From Halorussus amylolyticus (lineage in GTDB: Archaea > Halobacteriota > Halobacteria > Halobacteriales > Haladaptataceae), in NCBI RefSeq assembly GCF_004143485.2, contig NZ_RXOB02000032.1:114281-178280 (forward strand): a DNA stretch of 64,000 nt. Reading direction: 5' to 3'. Below, piece by piece: positions 10,254 to 18,145 of the stretch (position 1 is its first letter; each line of letters starts with the position of its first letter). The translations under genes and the position numbers were made by a program. The notes beneath the pieces are model-generated. The model ran no database searches. It saw only the letters and a program-made list of their open reading frames with translations, and was not told the DNA's origin.

Positions 10254-10526
10254 ATGAACAGACCAGCACTCGCCCGACTAGAGACGACAAGTAGAGTCCG
10301 AAAACGCGCCCAGTACGAAGCCTTCGAGTTCGAACTTCAAGACGATGATGTGCGTGTTCGGAATCGAAGCCATGCAAATCCGGAGGATCACGAGTACATC
10401 GTCCGAATCGAAGACGACCTCCCCACTGCATGCACCTGTCCAGCGGACGTGAAGTACAGCGGGGCGTGCAAACACCGTGTTGCCGTTGCAATTCGGCAAC
10501 CGATTCTCGATGCCGTCCGCCACTAA
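10254..10526 (+). CDS. SWIM zinc-finger protein, prematurely stopped
   Basis: This 90-residue protein contains CTCPADVKYSGACKHRVAVA, a SWIM zinc finger (CxC...CxH) of the kind found in many short haloarchaeal proteins and thought to bind DNA or proteins. ATG 10254 (MNRPALARLETTSRVRKRAQ) is the family-like start; the longer frame from 10083 adds non-conserved sequence. The TAA at 10524-10526 interrupts the frame: the next 58 codons continue in the same frame with the usual family tail (see next entry). The zinc finger itself is complete, so a shortened product may still work. Confidence 0.75.
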   Translation: MNRPALARLETTSRVRKRAQYEAFEFELQDDDVRVRNRSHANPEDHEYIVRIEDDLPTACTCPADVKYSGACKHRVAVAIRQPILDAVRH

Positions 10527-10703
10527 CAACTGGTAGCCGACGGCGGTGTGCAGTCTCCGACTTCGAACCAATCTCCCAGCGGTGAGGAGAACGGAACCGA
10601 ATCAGCAGACTCAGAAGACGACGACTGTGACTGTGCGAACCTTTCTGGTGATTTCCCGTGCTGGGAGTGCTATCGAACTGGCCGACGTGATTTCCCCGAC
10701 TAG
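10527..10703 (+). pseudogene. Detached C-terminal tail of the SWIM gene
   Basis: Directly after the TAA, and in the same frame, the sequence reads QLVADGGVQSP..., an acidic linker, then CDCANLSGDFPCWECYRTGR to a TAG at 10701. This CxC...CxxC tail is what I expect at the end of full-length haloarchaeal SWIM proteins. One nonsense change (for example CAA to TAA) explains the split. Confidence 0.6.
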
Positions 10704-10819
10704 TCCGACGGTCAAAAACGAGTGATGAACTGTGCGATAGCGTCTTCACCATTGTCACTCCCCAGTACGCCGCTTTCGCTTGTTTGTATCGCCTCCAAGA
10801 GGAGCGGAGGCGACAACCA

Positions 10820-11035
10820 GTGAGCAACACCACAGACAATGAATCGAGCGGACTCTCACCAGAACAACGACTTGAGCCACCGAACATCCGACTCATCGAC
10901 CCGAGTATTGCGACGATAGGGGACATGGACACGCTTCGTGCCTGTGTCGCCTACGAAAATACCCACCAGAATCGCATTCAGATTCTTCGACGGCTCAAGC
11001 GACGTGCAGAAGAAATCCGCTCAGAGAAGGCGTAA
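10820..11035 (+). CDS. Small haloarchaeal plasmid protein, unknown function
   Basis: This 71-residue protein begins at GTG (MSNTTDNESSG) and has the conserved-looking core LIDPSIATIGDMDTLRACVA followed by an arginine-rich helix (RIQILRRLKRRAEEI). There is no membrane segment and no zinc ligand cluster. It follows the SWIM gene by ~115 bases on the same strand and is closed by a hairpin plus T-run. Such short genes commonly accompany SWIM and similar genes on haloarchaeal replicons; no function is known to me. The TTG at 10784 would add 12 residues but gives an atypical basic start. Confidence 0.65.
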   Translation: MSNTTDNESSGLSPEQRLEPPNIRLIDPSIATIGDMDTLRACVAYENTHQNRIQILRRLKRRAEEIRSEKA

Positions 11036-11037
11036 CG

Positions 11038-11060
11038 CTCCGTCTCGCGGAGAGTTTTTT
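11038..11060 (+). terminator. Hairpin plus T6 terminator
   Basis: CTCCG (11038-11042) pairs with CGGAG (11048-11052) and is followed by six T at 11055-11060, just after the stop of the small gene at 10820-11035. Archaeal termination depends mainly on the T-run. Confidence 0.5.
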
Positions 11061-11087
11061 CGAGCCTCAAATGGGTGGAGGCTCGAA
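11059..11087 (+). promoter_or_regulatory. Perfect hairpin in front of a start codon
   Basis: TTCGAGCCTC (11059-11068) and GAGGCTCGAA (11078-11087) are perfect 10-base inverted repeats with a 9-base loop, ending four bases before ATG 11092. The right arm and loop contain GGTGGAGG, the only Shine-Dalgarno-like sequence for the next gene, so the folded form would hide it. A degenerate version precedes a relic of the same gene at 47665. Confidence 0.5.
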
Positions 11088-11091
11088 GAAC

Positions 11092-11391
11092 ATGAGTAAT
11101 CAACCGAAGATAGCGATTCAACACCAGACCGCGTTTGGAGATGATGGCCAACTCTTGGTACTCGAAGGGAGCGTCGAAACCTCCTTAGAGGATTTCGGCG
11201 CAGCAGTCGACCACCGCGAGCATGATTCTCAATCGGAAAAGCCGGAAGTAGACCAATTCGGCGTCGACGACCGCCCCAAAATAGCGCGCTTGTCCGAGAG
11301 CGACCAATCCACCCTGTTCGCCGATACCGATGATGACCAGCAAACTCTGACGGGTGAGGATGCCGCCACTCGATGTCTCTTCAAAGGTTAA
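11092..11391 (+). CDS. Small acidic haloarchaeal protein, unknown function
   Basis: This 99-residue acidic protein (MSNQPKIAIQHQTAFGDDGQ at the start, QTLTGEDAATRCLFKG at the end) has no membrane segment. The same N-terminus occurs as a relic near 47703 (MSNRPEIETQHQTALGDDGQ), so it belongs to a dispersed family of this replicon. ATG 11092 is chosen because the relic copy begins at the equivalent GTG and the longer ORF would translate the hairpin. No function is known to me. Confidence 0.65.
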   Translation: MSNQPKIAIQHQTAFGDDGQLLVLEGSVETSLEDFGAAVDHREHDSQSEKPEVDQFGVDDRPKIARLSESDQSTLFADTDDDQQTLTGEDAATRCLFKG

Positions 11392-11428
11392 CCAACAGAG
11401 AGCCAATATTCTACCTAGTGTTGGTTAA
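11388..11428. repeat. 10-bp inverted repeat overlapping a stop codon
   Basis: TTAACCAACA (11388-11397) and TGTTGGTTAA (11419-11428) form perfect arms with a 21-base spacer. The left arm includes the TAA stop of the 99-residue gene. It could be an mRNA 3' structure or the end of a small mobile unit. Confidence 0.5.
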
Positions 11429-11779
11429 GAACTGCTCGGCATCTCGCAACCCACACTACGGATTCTTCCCCTGCGATGCTTTCGGGGTCGGGGGACGTTC
11501 ACGGCACTTTGCGCCGTGTGCTCAGAAGACGGAGCCTCCCGGTGACCGAGACGGCCTCGCCCTTTCTGAGTCCACCAGGATGTCGGCTGTGTTACTGAGC
11601 GTCGGGCTTGGTTGAAACGGGTGGTTCGGTACGGTACGCCCCGCTCGCCGTGTTCCACCTTCCTGTGAGCAAAGCTCACCGAGGTTCCACTCTTCTGCAT
11701 TTGTTGAAGAATATCATCCCACTGGATAGATAGAATAAGTTCAAAACATGATCTAATCGGTCTAGATAAGGCATTTCAT
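11429..11779. other. Gap, decayed sequence
   Basis: No intact gene. The minus frame about 11425-11700 is Arg/Pro/Ser-rich and lacks a recognisable domain. The sequence around 11470-11560 contains short GC-rich stems but no T-run. It may be the remains of an insertion sequence; I cannot identify it. Confidence 0.3.
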
Positions 11780-12187
11780 TCACTCGTTGGTATCGTGTGA
11801 CTCGACCAGTGTCAGGAGATCCTGTTCCAGTTCACCGCCAACAAACTGGACGTGTCCCGTTTCAGCCTCATAGTCGATAATCCGAGCTTCTTCCAGTTTT
11901 GGGAGATGGGTATGGTGAAGTGCGATCCGGACGCGTTGTCGATATTCGTCAGATTCTCGCTCTGCGTCTTCGTCTCGAATCCTGTCTGCAACGCGGTCAA
12001 CGAGCGCATCGTATTCCAATGTCTTATTGGATGCGCTGTTCAGTGAGTTGAGGATAGCCCGTCGGTGTTCGTTCTCTACTGCCGATAGAATCCTATCGGG
12101 GGAAATCGGTCGCTCTCGTTCTGCAGGCCTGGAAAAATCGTCGACACCCTGCAGATCAGACACCCCTCGATTTACATTCTCATCCAT
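11780..12187 (-). CDS. Winged-helix protein, DUF7344-like
   Basis: This 135-residue protein contains LSAVENEHRRAILNSLNSAS, a typical first helix of haloarchaeal DUF7344-type winged-helix proteins, then ALHHTHLPKLEEARIIDYEA, the recognition helix and wing region. It is probably a cytosolic DNA-binding regulator. ATG 12187 (MDENVNRG) follows loss of family-like sequence further upstream; ATG 12208 is an alternative. It lies 67 bases downstream of an HTH-10 regulator on the same strand and may be co-transcribed with it. Confidence 0.75.
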   Translation of the reverse strand: MDENVNRGVSDLQGVDDFSRPAERERPISPDRILSAVENEHRRAILNSLNSASNKTLEYDALVDRVADRIRDEDAERESDEYRQRVRIALHHTHLPKLEEARIIDYEAETGHVQFVGGELEQDLLTLVESHDTNE

Positions 12188-12254
12188 GCTCACATAGCGG
12201 AGCCCCATCTGCCTGGTTCTATTCCATGGTGCACAAAGGAACCTGCCAACCCAC

Positions 12255-12917
12255 TTACGCCTCGGGTTCGGTCTCGGGGGTGAGGAGTGCATGCCGTGTG
12301 AACGCACCGATGGCACGACGCAGACGCTCTGTCACTGCTTGATCAGAAATTTCAAGTTCGTCCGCGAGTTCTGCGGTCGTGCAGCCTCGAGGAATGTCGT
12401 AGTAACCCATTTGAACGGCAAGCATGAGCGCTTCTCGTTGTGGCTCGCTCAACCCGTACCACGGACCAACTCCTGGATTCGCAGGATTATATATACGGAT
12501 TACCTTCAGTGATATGTGCGCGTCCTCACAACACGTCTGATACTGACTTAATGCCTCGCGGTGAGAGAACCGAATCTCGAAATCCCATCCGTCAGATGTT
12601 CCGGTCGCACCCAAAATTTGCCCCTCGTGGTCCAGAATGCACCGAAAGAGATGATCCCGGCTCGCATCCCAATCGAGCCTGAATAGAGTCCTGTCTTCGA
12701 ACACGTCCACCTCCGTTACGCTGTTGACAGTCGGATAGCGTTGGACAGTATCGAGAAAACCGTGTTCCACCGGTTCGTAGACCCAGAAGAGCGGTACGGT
12801 AACGTCGCCACTCGGGACGAGCGTTTCGAGTTCGATAGCCGACGCCTCATCGAGATTGAGTATCTGCCCGAGTTCGAAGTCTTCGGGTGGAATTCGAACC
12901 TCCGTGATCACACTCAT
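12255..12917 (-). CDS. HTH-10 family regulator (bacterio-opsin-activator type)
   Basis: This 220-residue protein has an N-terminal sensory domain and a C-terminal HTH-10 domain: LSEPQREALMLAVQMGYYDI and then TTAELADELEISDQAVTERL, the signature of the Bat-like haloarchaeal regulators. The start is placed at ATG 12917 (MSVITEVRIPPEDF), matching the usual N-terminus; the longer frame adds 20 odd residues. It is divergent from a second HTH-10 gene with ~195 bases between their starts, so the two may regulate each other. The ligand is unknown. Confidence 0.85.
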   Translation of the reverse strand: MSVITEVRIPPEDFELGQILNLDEASAIELETLVPSGDVTVPLFWVYEPVEHGFLDTVQRYPTVNSVTEVDVFEDRTLFRLDWDASRDHLFRCILDHEGQILGATGTSDGWDFEIRFSHREALSQYQTCCEDAHISLKVIRIYNPANPGVGPWYGLSEPQREALMLAVQMGYYDIPRGCTTAELADELEISDQAVTERLRRAIGAFTRHALLTPETEPEA

Positions 12918-13112
12918 ACTCTCTTGTGAGACTAGGTTGTTCAGGGCCCAACAAAGATAGATGACATGGTGCACCATGTTCAGCCAGTATTCAATCAGCC
13001 CTATCGGCTCGCGGAATACGCTAATTCCATCTATTGACCGTGCTTTGGCCTAGGTCGAAGCCATGGTACACCAGCCACGTCAATTATTCGTCTGTCAGAC
13101 GAAGACTCCCGC

Positions 13113-13757
13113 ATGGCGACCGTGATGGAGTTTACGAGTCCAGCAGACGAGTTTCCGCTGGGGAGCGTCTTCGAGAACCTGCCGGGAGTGACGGTCGAAC
13201 TGGAGCGACTGATTCCACACGAGACGCTGATCATCCCGTACTTCTGGGTGCGTGGCGTGGAAACCGAAGACATCGAAGCCGCGTTCGACCCACACCCTGG
13301 CGTGACGGACATCCGATTGATCGATAGCGTCGAGGACGAGTATCTCATGCGTGCAGAGTGGGAACAAGAGTACTTTGGCGTTCTGAGTGCCCTGGCCAGG
13401 GCCAACGTCGCCGTGCTCACTGGGATCGGAACGAAAGACGAGTGGCGATTCGAAGTGCGCGGCGAAAGTCAGGAAGCAATCGCCGAGTTTCGGGAGGAGT
13501 GCCAGGAAAACGACATTCCGATAGAGATCACCGCTGTCCACGCAATGCTTCCGATCCAGGGGCAGGGCTACGAGTTGACCGAAACCCAGCGCGAGGCGCT
13601 GGTATTGGCGTACCAGCGTGGCTACTTCGACAGCCCGCGCGAGGCGTCGCTCGAAGAGATCGCCGACGAACTCGGTATCACCCAGCAATCGCTTTCGTCA
13701 CGACTCCGGCGCGGGCATCGACGCCTCATTGGAGCGACGCTAGCCGGTTCGTTGTGA
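13113..13757 (+). CDS. HTH-10 family regulator, paralogue of the divergent gene
   Basis: This 214-residue protein has the same layout as its divergent neighbour: MEFTSPADEFPLGSVF at the start, a variable sensory part, then LTETQREALVLAYQRGYFDS and ASLEEIADELGITQQSLSSR, the HTH-10 domain. It is a cytosolic transcription regulator of unknown signal. ATG 13113 is used; ATG 13125 is possible. The two divergent paralogues share the control region 12918-13112. Confidence 0.85.
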   Translation: MATVMEFTSPADEFPLGSVFENLPGVTVELERLIPHETLIIPYFWVRGVETEDIEAAFDPHPGVTDIRLIDSVEDEYLMRAEWEQEYFGVLSALARANVAVLTGIGTKDEWRFEVRGESQEAIAEFREECQENDIPIEITAVHAMLPIQGQGYELTETQREALVLAYQRGYFDSPREASLEEIADELGITQQSLSSRLRRGHRRLIGATLAGSL

Positions 13758-13840
13758 CCGTTCTGGCGGACAGCATATTTATACCCCCTGTATTATCAGT
13801 ATCCCTGTTCAACCGATTCAGACCGCTAGTATAGGTAGAA

Positions 13841-14191
13841 ATGGACGCAGTTGTGTCTGGGGTCGGAGTGGAATCAGTCGAGTATCACCAAGACTCTACG
13901 ACTGTTCGTACCCAGTTTGATCAGGAGAAGACACCGGCAAGCATGGCTGTTATCGCAACGCTGGCGCAAGTGATGGACGCGGACCCGGTTGAACTGAACC
14001 CGCTCCATTCTACGGTTGACCCAGACGCGTTGGATGCACTCATCTGCGTTCGCACCGGGACGGACGGAGATATCCACGTTACATTCGCGCACGAGGACCA
14101 CGCGATAACTGTGTACAGCTACGGTGTGGTCAGTATCGCACCCAGCCACGAACCACCAGCGGAGAATTACGGGAGGAACGCGGGAAGATGA
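13841..14191 (+). CDS. HalOD1 domain protein
   Basis: This 116-residue protein matches the haloarchaeal HalOD1 output-domain pattern: an N-terminal strand with a polar tail, then SMAVIATLAQVMDADPVELN-type helix and PLHSTVDPDALDALI. HalOD1 proteins are small and thought to act in signal output near regulators such as HTH-10 proteins, which fits the neighbours here. ATG 13841 gives the expected N-terminus. Its stop overlaps the next start (ATGA), so the two are coupled. Confidence 0.8.
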   Translation: MDAVVSGVGVESVEYHQDSTTVRTQFDQEKTPASMAVIATLAQVMDADPVELNPLHSTVDPDALDALICVRTGTDGDIHVTFAHEDHAITVYSYGVVSIAPSHEPPAENYGRNAGR

Positions 14192-14373
14192 CGTCTGAAG
14201 AGATCCCACTCACGTCGAAAGCGGAATTGAATGCTGAGCTAAAGGCCCTACTTCGCAGGGCCTACGAGAACGGACTCGATGTAGAAGGCGCATTCGAATG
14301 TCGGAATGGAGTCGAACATCCAGACTGGGACGTGATCGTCACTGAAGTCGAAAAGAACGACCACACGGAGTGA
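14188..14373 (+). CDS. Small haloarchaeal protein coupled to HalOD1
   Basis: This 61-residue acidic protein, with the core LRRAYENGLDVEGAFECRNG and HPDWDVIVTEVEK, looks like a frequent short companion of HalOD1 genes. ATG 14188 overlaps the stop of the HalOD1 gene by four bases. No membrane segment; one Cys only. Its function is not known. Confidence 0.75.
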   Translation: MTSEEIPLTSKAELNAELKALLRRAYENGLDVEGAFECRNGVEHPDWDVIVTEVEKNDHTE

Positions 14374-14511
14374 CCAACTGCGAGAAACTCCGGGTGGAAG
14401 CAGGTAACGTGGCTGTGAGTGATGAGTGTTGGAACGGTGGCCGATTCGAGTTCGGTGTTGGTGGCTGATATTTAAATATGGAGACGAAGGAAGGTGCTGC
14501 CAGACGACTCT

Positions 14512-14730
14512 ATGAATGGACGACAATCTGATTTTGAGGAACTACGACCACTTGGTGAAGCGACTCGCGTTCCCGACGACGAACTTTCTGGACGGGGGAA
14601 CGTTGGGCGAGCAGAGGGACAACGAAGAGAGAGGCCGGAATCGTATCCAGATCGAATGAGATCGACACGGAGCGAGTGTTCCTCGTGCGGTGCTTCGATT
14701 CCTGCGAACCGTACCTTCTCCAGTACCTGA
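14512..14730 (+). CDS. Small zinc-ribbon-like protein, probably truncated
   Basis: This 72-residue frame begins MNGRQSDFEELRPLGEATRV and ends with ECSSCGASIPANRTFSST. The single CxxC knuckle lacks the second CxxC expected a few residues later (a pattern like KCRFC), so the gene seems to have lost its 3' end by frameshift or deletion. It may not be functional. Confidence 0.45.
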   Translation: MNGRQSDFEELRPLGEATRVPDDELSGRGNVGRAEGQRRERPESYPDRMRSTRSECSSCGASIPANRTFSST

Positions 14731-14787
14731 CACTCAGAGCACGCCGTCACCATACCTGCTTATGGAGCGAGGAGATGTCTCTCCTCT

Positions 14788-15507
14788 ATGAGCGATTCGA
14801 GTAGCGACGAGTTCGACCCTACAGCCCCAGACCAACGGGAGATCGGTCGCGAAATGGTTGACGACAGTACGGGACTCGGTTCGGTGATGGCCCACGCCTA
14901 TCGCGGAGAGATAGACCGAGTGGGGACGTGGCGGCAGCGCCTCGACGAGACGACGACGTGGGCGGTGACGCTGATGGCAGCAATCTTGACGTGGGCGTTT
15001 TCGAGTGCTGATAACCCACACTATATCTTGCTAATCGGGATCGTTGTCGTCACCATCTTTCTGGGCATCGAAGCACGGCGGTACCGGGACTACGATGTCT
15101 TTCGCTCTCGTGTTCGAGTCATCCAAGAGAACCTATTCGCAAACGCCCTCGATCCGTCCCAAGGAACTGAAAGTCACGATTGGCGAGCGGAACTGAGCAG
15201 GGACTATCGCAGGCCGACACTGAAAGTATCGGTATACGAGGCACTTGCAAATCGGCTCCAGCGTGTGTACCTTGCTCTGCTCAGTGTCCTCTCGGTCGCA
15301 TGGGTCTTCAGGATTACAGCGTTCGCGCCGCGCCAAGACTGGCTGACAACCGCTGGAATCGCCCGTATCCCCGGGATTGCTGTGGTTGCCGTTGTGGGTG
15401 TGTTCTACATCGTACTGCTGGGCGTCACCTTCTGGCCCCACGAGCGCCATGCCAAGGGTGAATTCCGTGAAGGAGACACGGACGACTGGAAAGAGACAGA
15501 CCGATAA
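14788..15507 (+). CDS. DUF2270 family membrane protein
   Basis: This 239-residue protein matches DUF2270: a polar N-terminus with DQREIGREMVDDSTGLGSVM and MAHAYRGEIDR...WRQRLDETTTWAV, then membrane segments at about 62-95 and two more at about 160-215, and a charged tail. The role is unknown. A decayed copy of its first 60 residues lies at 17703. It heads a same-strand set with a DUF4177-type pseudogene and a large membrane protein. Confidence 0.8.
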   Translation: MSDSSSDEFDPTAPDQREIGREMVDDSTGLGSVMAHAYRGEIDRVGTWRQRLDETTTWAVTLMAAILTWAFSSADNPHYILLIGIVVVTIFLGIEARRYRDYDVFRSRVRVIQENLFANALDPSQGTESHDWRAELSRDYRRPTLKVSVYEALANRLQRVYLALLSVLSVAWVFRITAFAPRQDWLTTAGIARIPGIAVVAVVGVFYIVLLGVTFWPHERHAKGEFREGDTDDWKETDR

Positions 15508-15580
15508 ATCCGTTCTCCGTATAATGTACCATTTCGGTAGTGGAACGGGATATAGAGGGCTGCAGTACCTACTAGAAGTG

Positions 15581-15786
15581 ATGTCAGAATCAGAGGCGAC
15601 CCGCTGGGAGTACGAGACGCTTCGCCCGTCGAGCGATGAAACCAAAAAAGAAGCAGAGGATCCAAAAGCAGAGTTGAATCAACTCGTGCAGAGGGCTGGG
15701 AGTTCGTGGAGACGATCGACCACGAGGGAGGCGGCACCAAGTACCTCGTTTTCAAGCGACCTACCCAATCGAGTGAGCCAGTATGA
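15581..15786 (+). pseudogene. DUF4177-like gene with frameshift
   Basis: From ATG 15581 the frame reads MSESEATRWEYETLRPSSDE...KAELN. Near 15690 the match moves to another frame that reads EGWEFVETIDHEGGGTKYL, then VFKRPTQSSEPV to a stop at 15784-15786. Together they give a complete ~68-residue DUF4177-like protein. The end overlaps the next start by four bases, so the set was once coupled. A one-base sequencing error would explain it equally well. Confidence 0.65.
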
Positions 15787-16799
15787 CTGACGAGACCGAC
15801 ATCAGCACGGCCAACACGATGCGTGAGCGCGCGGGCGAGAGTCGGATAAAACTCTGGGTGCTGCTTCGCGCGAACCGCCTTCTCGTCTCCACCGTCCTGA
15901 CCAGTGCGATGTTCCTCGCATTCGTGATCGCCGTCTCTGTCCTCCATCCACCGTTTTCACAGCAAATCGCGTCCGGCGACATGATCGACACGATGTTCTC
16001 GACGATGATCACGGTCATCGTGACTGGGACGACACTCGTCGTCACGATCGGCCAACTCGTCCTCACCCAAGAGAACGGCCCGCTCGGCGATCAACGCGAG
16101 CGGATGGCCAGTTCAATGGATGTCCGGGACTTTACTGAAGAATTAATCGGGGCTCCGAGTCCTGCCGATCCATCCGAATTCCTCCGCCAGATCATCGGAA
16201 TCACGGCACAACGGACTACGGCTCTTCGAGAGTCAATTGGCAAGAATGATGATGAGAACCTCCGAGAAGAGGTCGATGAATTCGCTGAGAGCGTCACTGG
16301 GAACGCTGACACGGTACGTGACCAACTTGAGGGTGCGCAGTTCGGCTCGTTCGATGTGGTATTCGCCGCACTGAATTTCAATTATAGCTGGAAAATCTTC
16401 CAAGTTGAACGTCTCTCGAATGAATACGAAGAGAGCCTCAGTGAGGAAGAACGCGGCTTGCTTGACGACCTCAAAACAGCGCTGGTTCTTTTTGGTCCGG
16501 CGCGCGAGCACATCAAGACACTGTACTTCCAGTGGGCACTCATCAACATGTCTCAAATGATTCTCTATGCTGCAGTCCCGGCATTGGCCGTTGCGGGTAT
16601 CATGGTCGCAATCGTCGAAGCGGGGACGTTCCCGGGAAGTACACTCGGTCTCGATCACATCATCCTCGTCGTGGGCAGTGCGTTTGCGGTGACACTCGTT
16701 CCATTCATGCTGTTCGTCTCGTACGTCCTTCGCATCCTCACCATAGCGAAACGGACACTTGCCATCGAGCCGCTGCTCCTCCGCGGATCACAACGCTGA
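15783..16799 (+). CDS. Haloarchaeal membrane protein of unknown function
   Basis: This 338-residue protein has two membrane segments near the N-terminus (about 37-60 and 75-103), a soluble acidic region of ~140 residues, and three or so segments near 255-330 (ILYAAVPALAVAGIMVAIVE and following). ATG 15783 overlaps the stop of the DUF4177-like gene. A broken copy of its second half follows directly at 16819. The arrangement with DUF2270 suggests a joint membrane function, but no role is known. Confidence 0.7.
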   Translation: MTDETDISTANTMRERAGESRIKLWVLLRANRLLVSTVLTSAMFLAFVIAVSVLHPPFSQQIASGDMIDTMFSTMITVIVTGTTLVVTIGQLVLTQENGPLGDQRERMASSMDVRDFTEELIGAPSPADPSEFLRQIIGITAQRTTALRESIGKNDDENLREEVDEFAESVTGNADTVRDQLEGAQFGSFDVVFAALNFNYSWKIFQVERLSNEYEESLSEEERGLLDDLKTALVLFGPAREHIKTLYFQWALINMSQMILYAAVPALAVAGIMVAIVEAGTFPGSTLGLDHIILVVGSAFAVTLVPFMLFVSYVLRILTIAKRTLAIEPLLLRGSQR

Positions 16800-16818
16800 G
16801 GCGTTACAGCTCCGCTAG

Positions 16819-17330
16819 GTGCTCGTCTGGGATTTTAATCAATTGTTCCCGTCCCGAGTCTCGAATTCCAGAACCGACTCAGTTGAGAATGAGCCGCCCC
16901 ATTGGAGAATCTGTTTCGCGAGCATCTCGAACCGCTGGATGCACGACGTTCGCCGGCCCGGGATGGAGTACGAAGACTCCCTCACCGACGAAGAACGAAG
17001 CGCGTTCAGAAGTTTGCTCGAGGCACTTACGATGTACGGGCCAGTCCGCGAGTATATCAAGGACCTCTATATCCAGTGGGCGCTGGTGAAACTCTCACGA
17101 GCCATCCTGTATGCCGCAGTGATTGCACTCACCGTCGCCGGGGGATGGTCGTCTTCGTCGATGCGACGCCGTTCTCCGCCACGTTCCTCGGCATCGAGAG
17201 CGTTCTCTGGGTTGTTATCGCCGCGTTTGCCATCTCAGCGCTGCCATTTCTCCTGTTCACATCGTACATCCTGCGGGTCGCGACGCTCGCCAAACAGACC
17301 CTCTCGATGGGACCGCTCATGCTTAGCTAA
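16819..17330 (+). pseudogene. Broken second copy of the membrane protein
   Basis: Three frames must be joined to match the second half of the 338-residue protein: about 16960-17150 gives YEDSLTDEERSAFRSLLEAL and YIKDLYIQWALVKLSRAILY; after ~17148 another frame gives VVFVDATPFSATFLGIESVL and ILRVATLAKQTLSMGPLML to the stop. The first half is missing or unrecognisable. It is a decayed tandem duplicate. Confidence 0.7.
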
Positions 17331-17354
17331 CCTCCTACCAGATTCAAGCGCGTA

Positions 17355-17594
17355 CTACGCAGGTCGCCCACGTAGTCCGAGAAGAAGCTTGCCCAGAAGC
17401 TCGAACGCACGAAGCACGCTCCGAATATCGTCGGCGATGCGAATGATGCGCCATAATCGTCTGAGCAACGGTATACGAGTCCCTTGGTACCGAGTTACAA
17501 TGAAGCCCGTGGCTGGTCCGTTCGGCAGGTCGAACTCCCCATACGCTACTACGGGGCGTTCGGTTTCCGTGAGTTCGACACCGCACCGGCAGCA
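17355..17594 (-). pseudogene. Minus-strand coding relic with Cys-rich start
   Basis: On the minus strand, 80 codons without a start read CCRCGVELTETERPVVAYGE and then RIPLLRRLWRIIRIADDIRS, ending LLGLRGRPA and TAG. An in-frame stop lies immediately upstream. The start resembles the second half of a zinc knuckle followed by a conserved-looking strand and helix. I do not know the parent family. Confidence 0.45.
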
Positions 17595-17702
17595 TCATCT
17601 CGCCATCCCTGGCTCGGTGAGTCAACAGCCCCGCCCTCGTAACCTCGGAGTTGCGGATGCCGGCACGCGCTGGTTATGTGAACGGGAACCGTAGTCAGCC
17701 GC

Positions 17703-17890
17703 GTGACTGACTCGAACTCAGACGATATCGGCCCGACAGCACGTGACCAGCGCGAGATCTGACGAGAAATGGTCGAACAGAGCACGGGTCTGGGCTCGGT
17801 GATGGCACACGCCTACCGCGGCGAAATGAGCCAGGCGACGACGTGGCGGCAGCGTCTCGACCAAGCGACCACCTGGGCGGTGACGGTCGA
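17703..17890 (+). pseudogene. DUF2270 remnant (second copy, 5' end)
   Basis: From GTG 17703 this reads the first ~62 residues of DUF2270: DIGPTARDQREI, then a TGA in place of an amino acid at 17759, then REMVEQSTGLGSVMAHAYRG and WRQRLDQATTWAVTV, where similarity stops abruptly. It is a nonsense-bearing, 3'-deleted duplicate of the gene at 14788. Confidence 0.75.
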
Positions 17891-18145
17891 TTCCATCACG
17901 AGCAGTTGCTTCCTGGTCTCGTCGACGTTCGCGACGCCGGCGAGCGTTTCCTGCGACTCATACACGATCGACGGCAGGAGCCCGACGAATAAAACAGTCC
18001 GCACATCGACTGCCGACCGTGTTGCTGTGTCGTCGATGGATGGCGCTAAAGCGCAGGGTGAGCGAGTACGGCGCCGGTCCGGATACGTGAGCGTCACCGC
18101 ACGGCGTGCCAACAGTCATTGTTCCATAACACCAAACAGTCCACG
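17891..18145. other. Gap, possible reversed gene fragment
   Basis: On the minus strand 17891-18000 reads RTVLFVGLLPSIVYESQETL and VDETRKQLLVMESTV, which has protein character but no start or stop of its own; it begins exactly where the DUF2270 remnant breaks off. Probably an inserted fragment of another gene. No promoter for the next gene is clear. Confidence 0.35.

Noticed and set aside
11470..11700. Possible structured RNA
   Set aside because: Short GC stems exist, but I cannot match any known RNA and there is no clear promoter or terminator.
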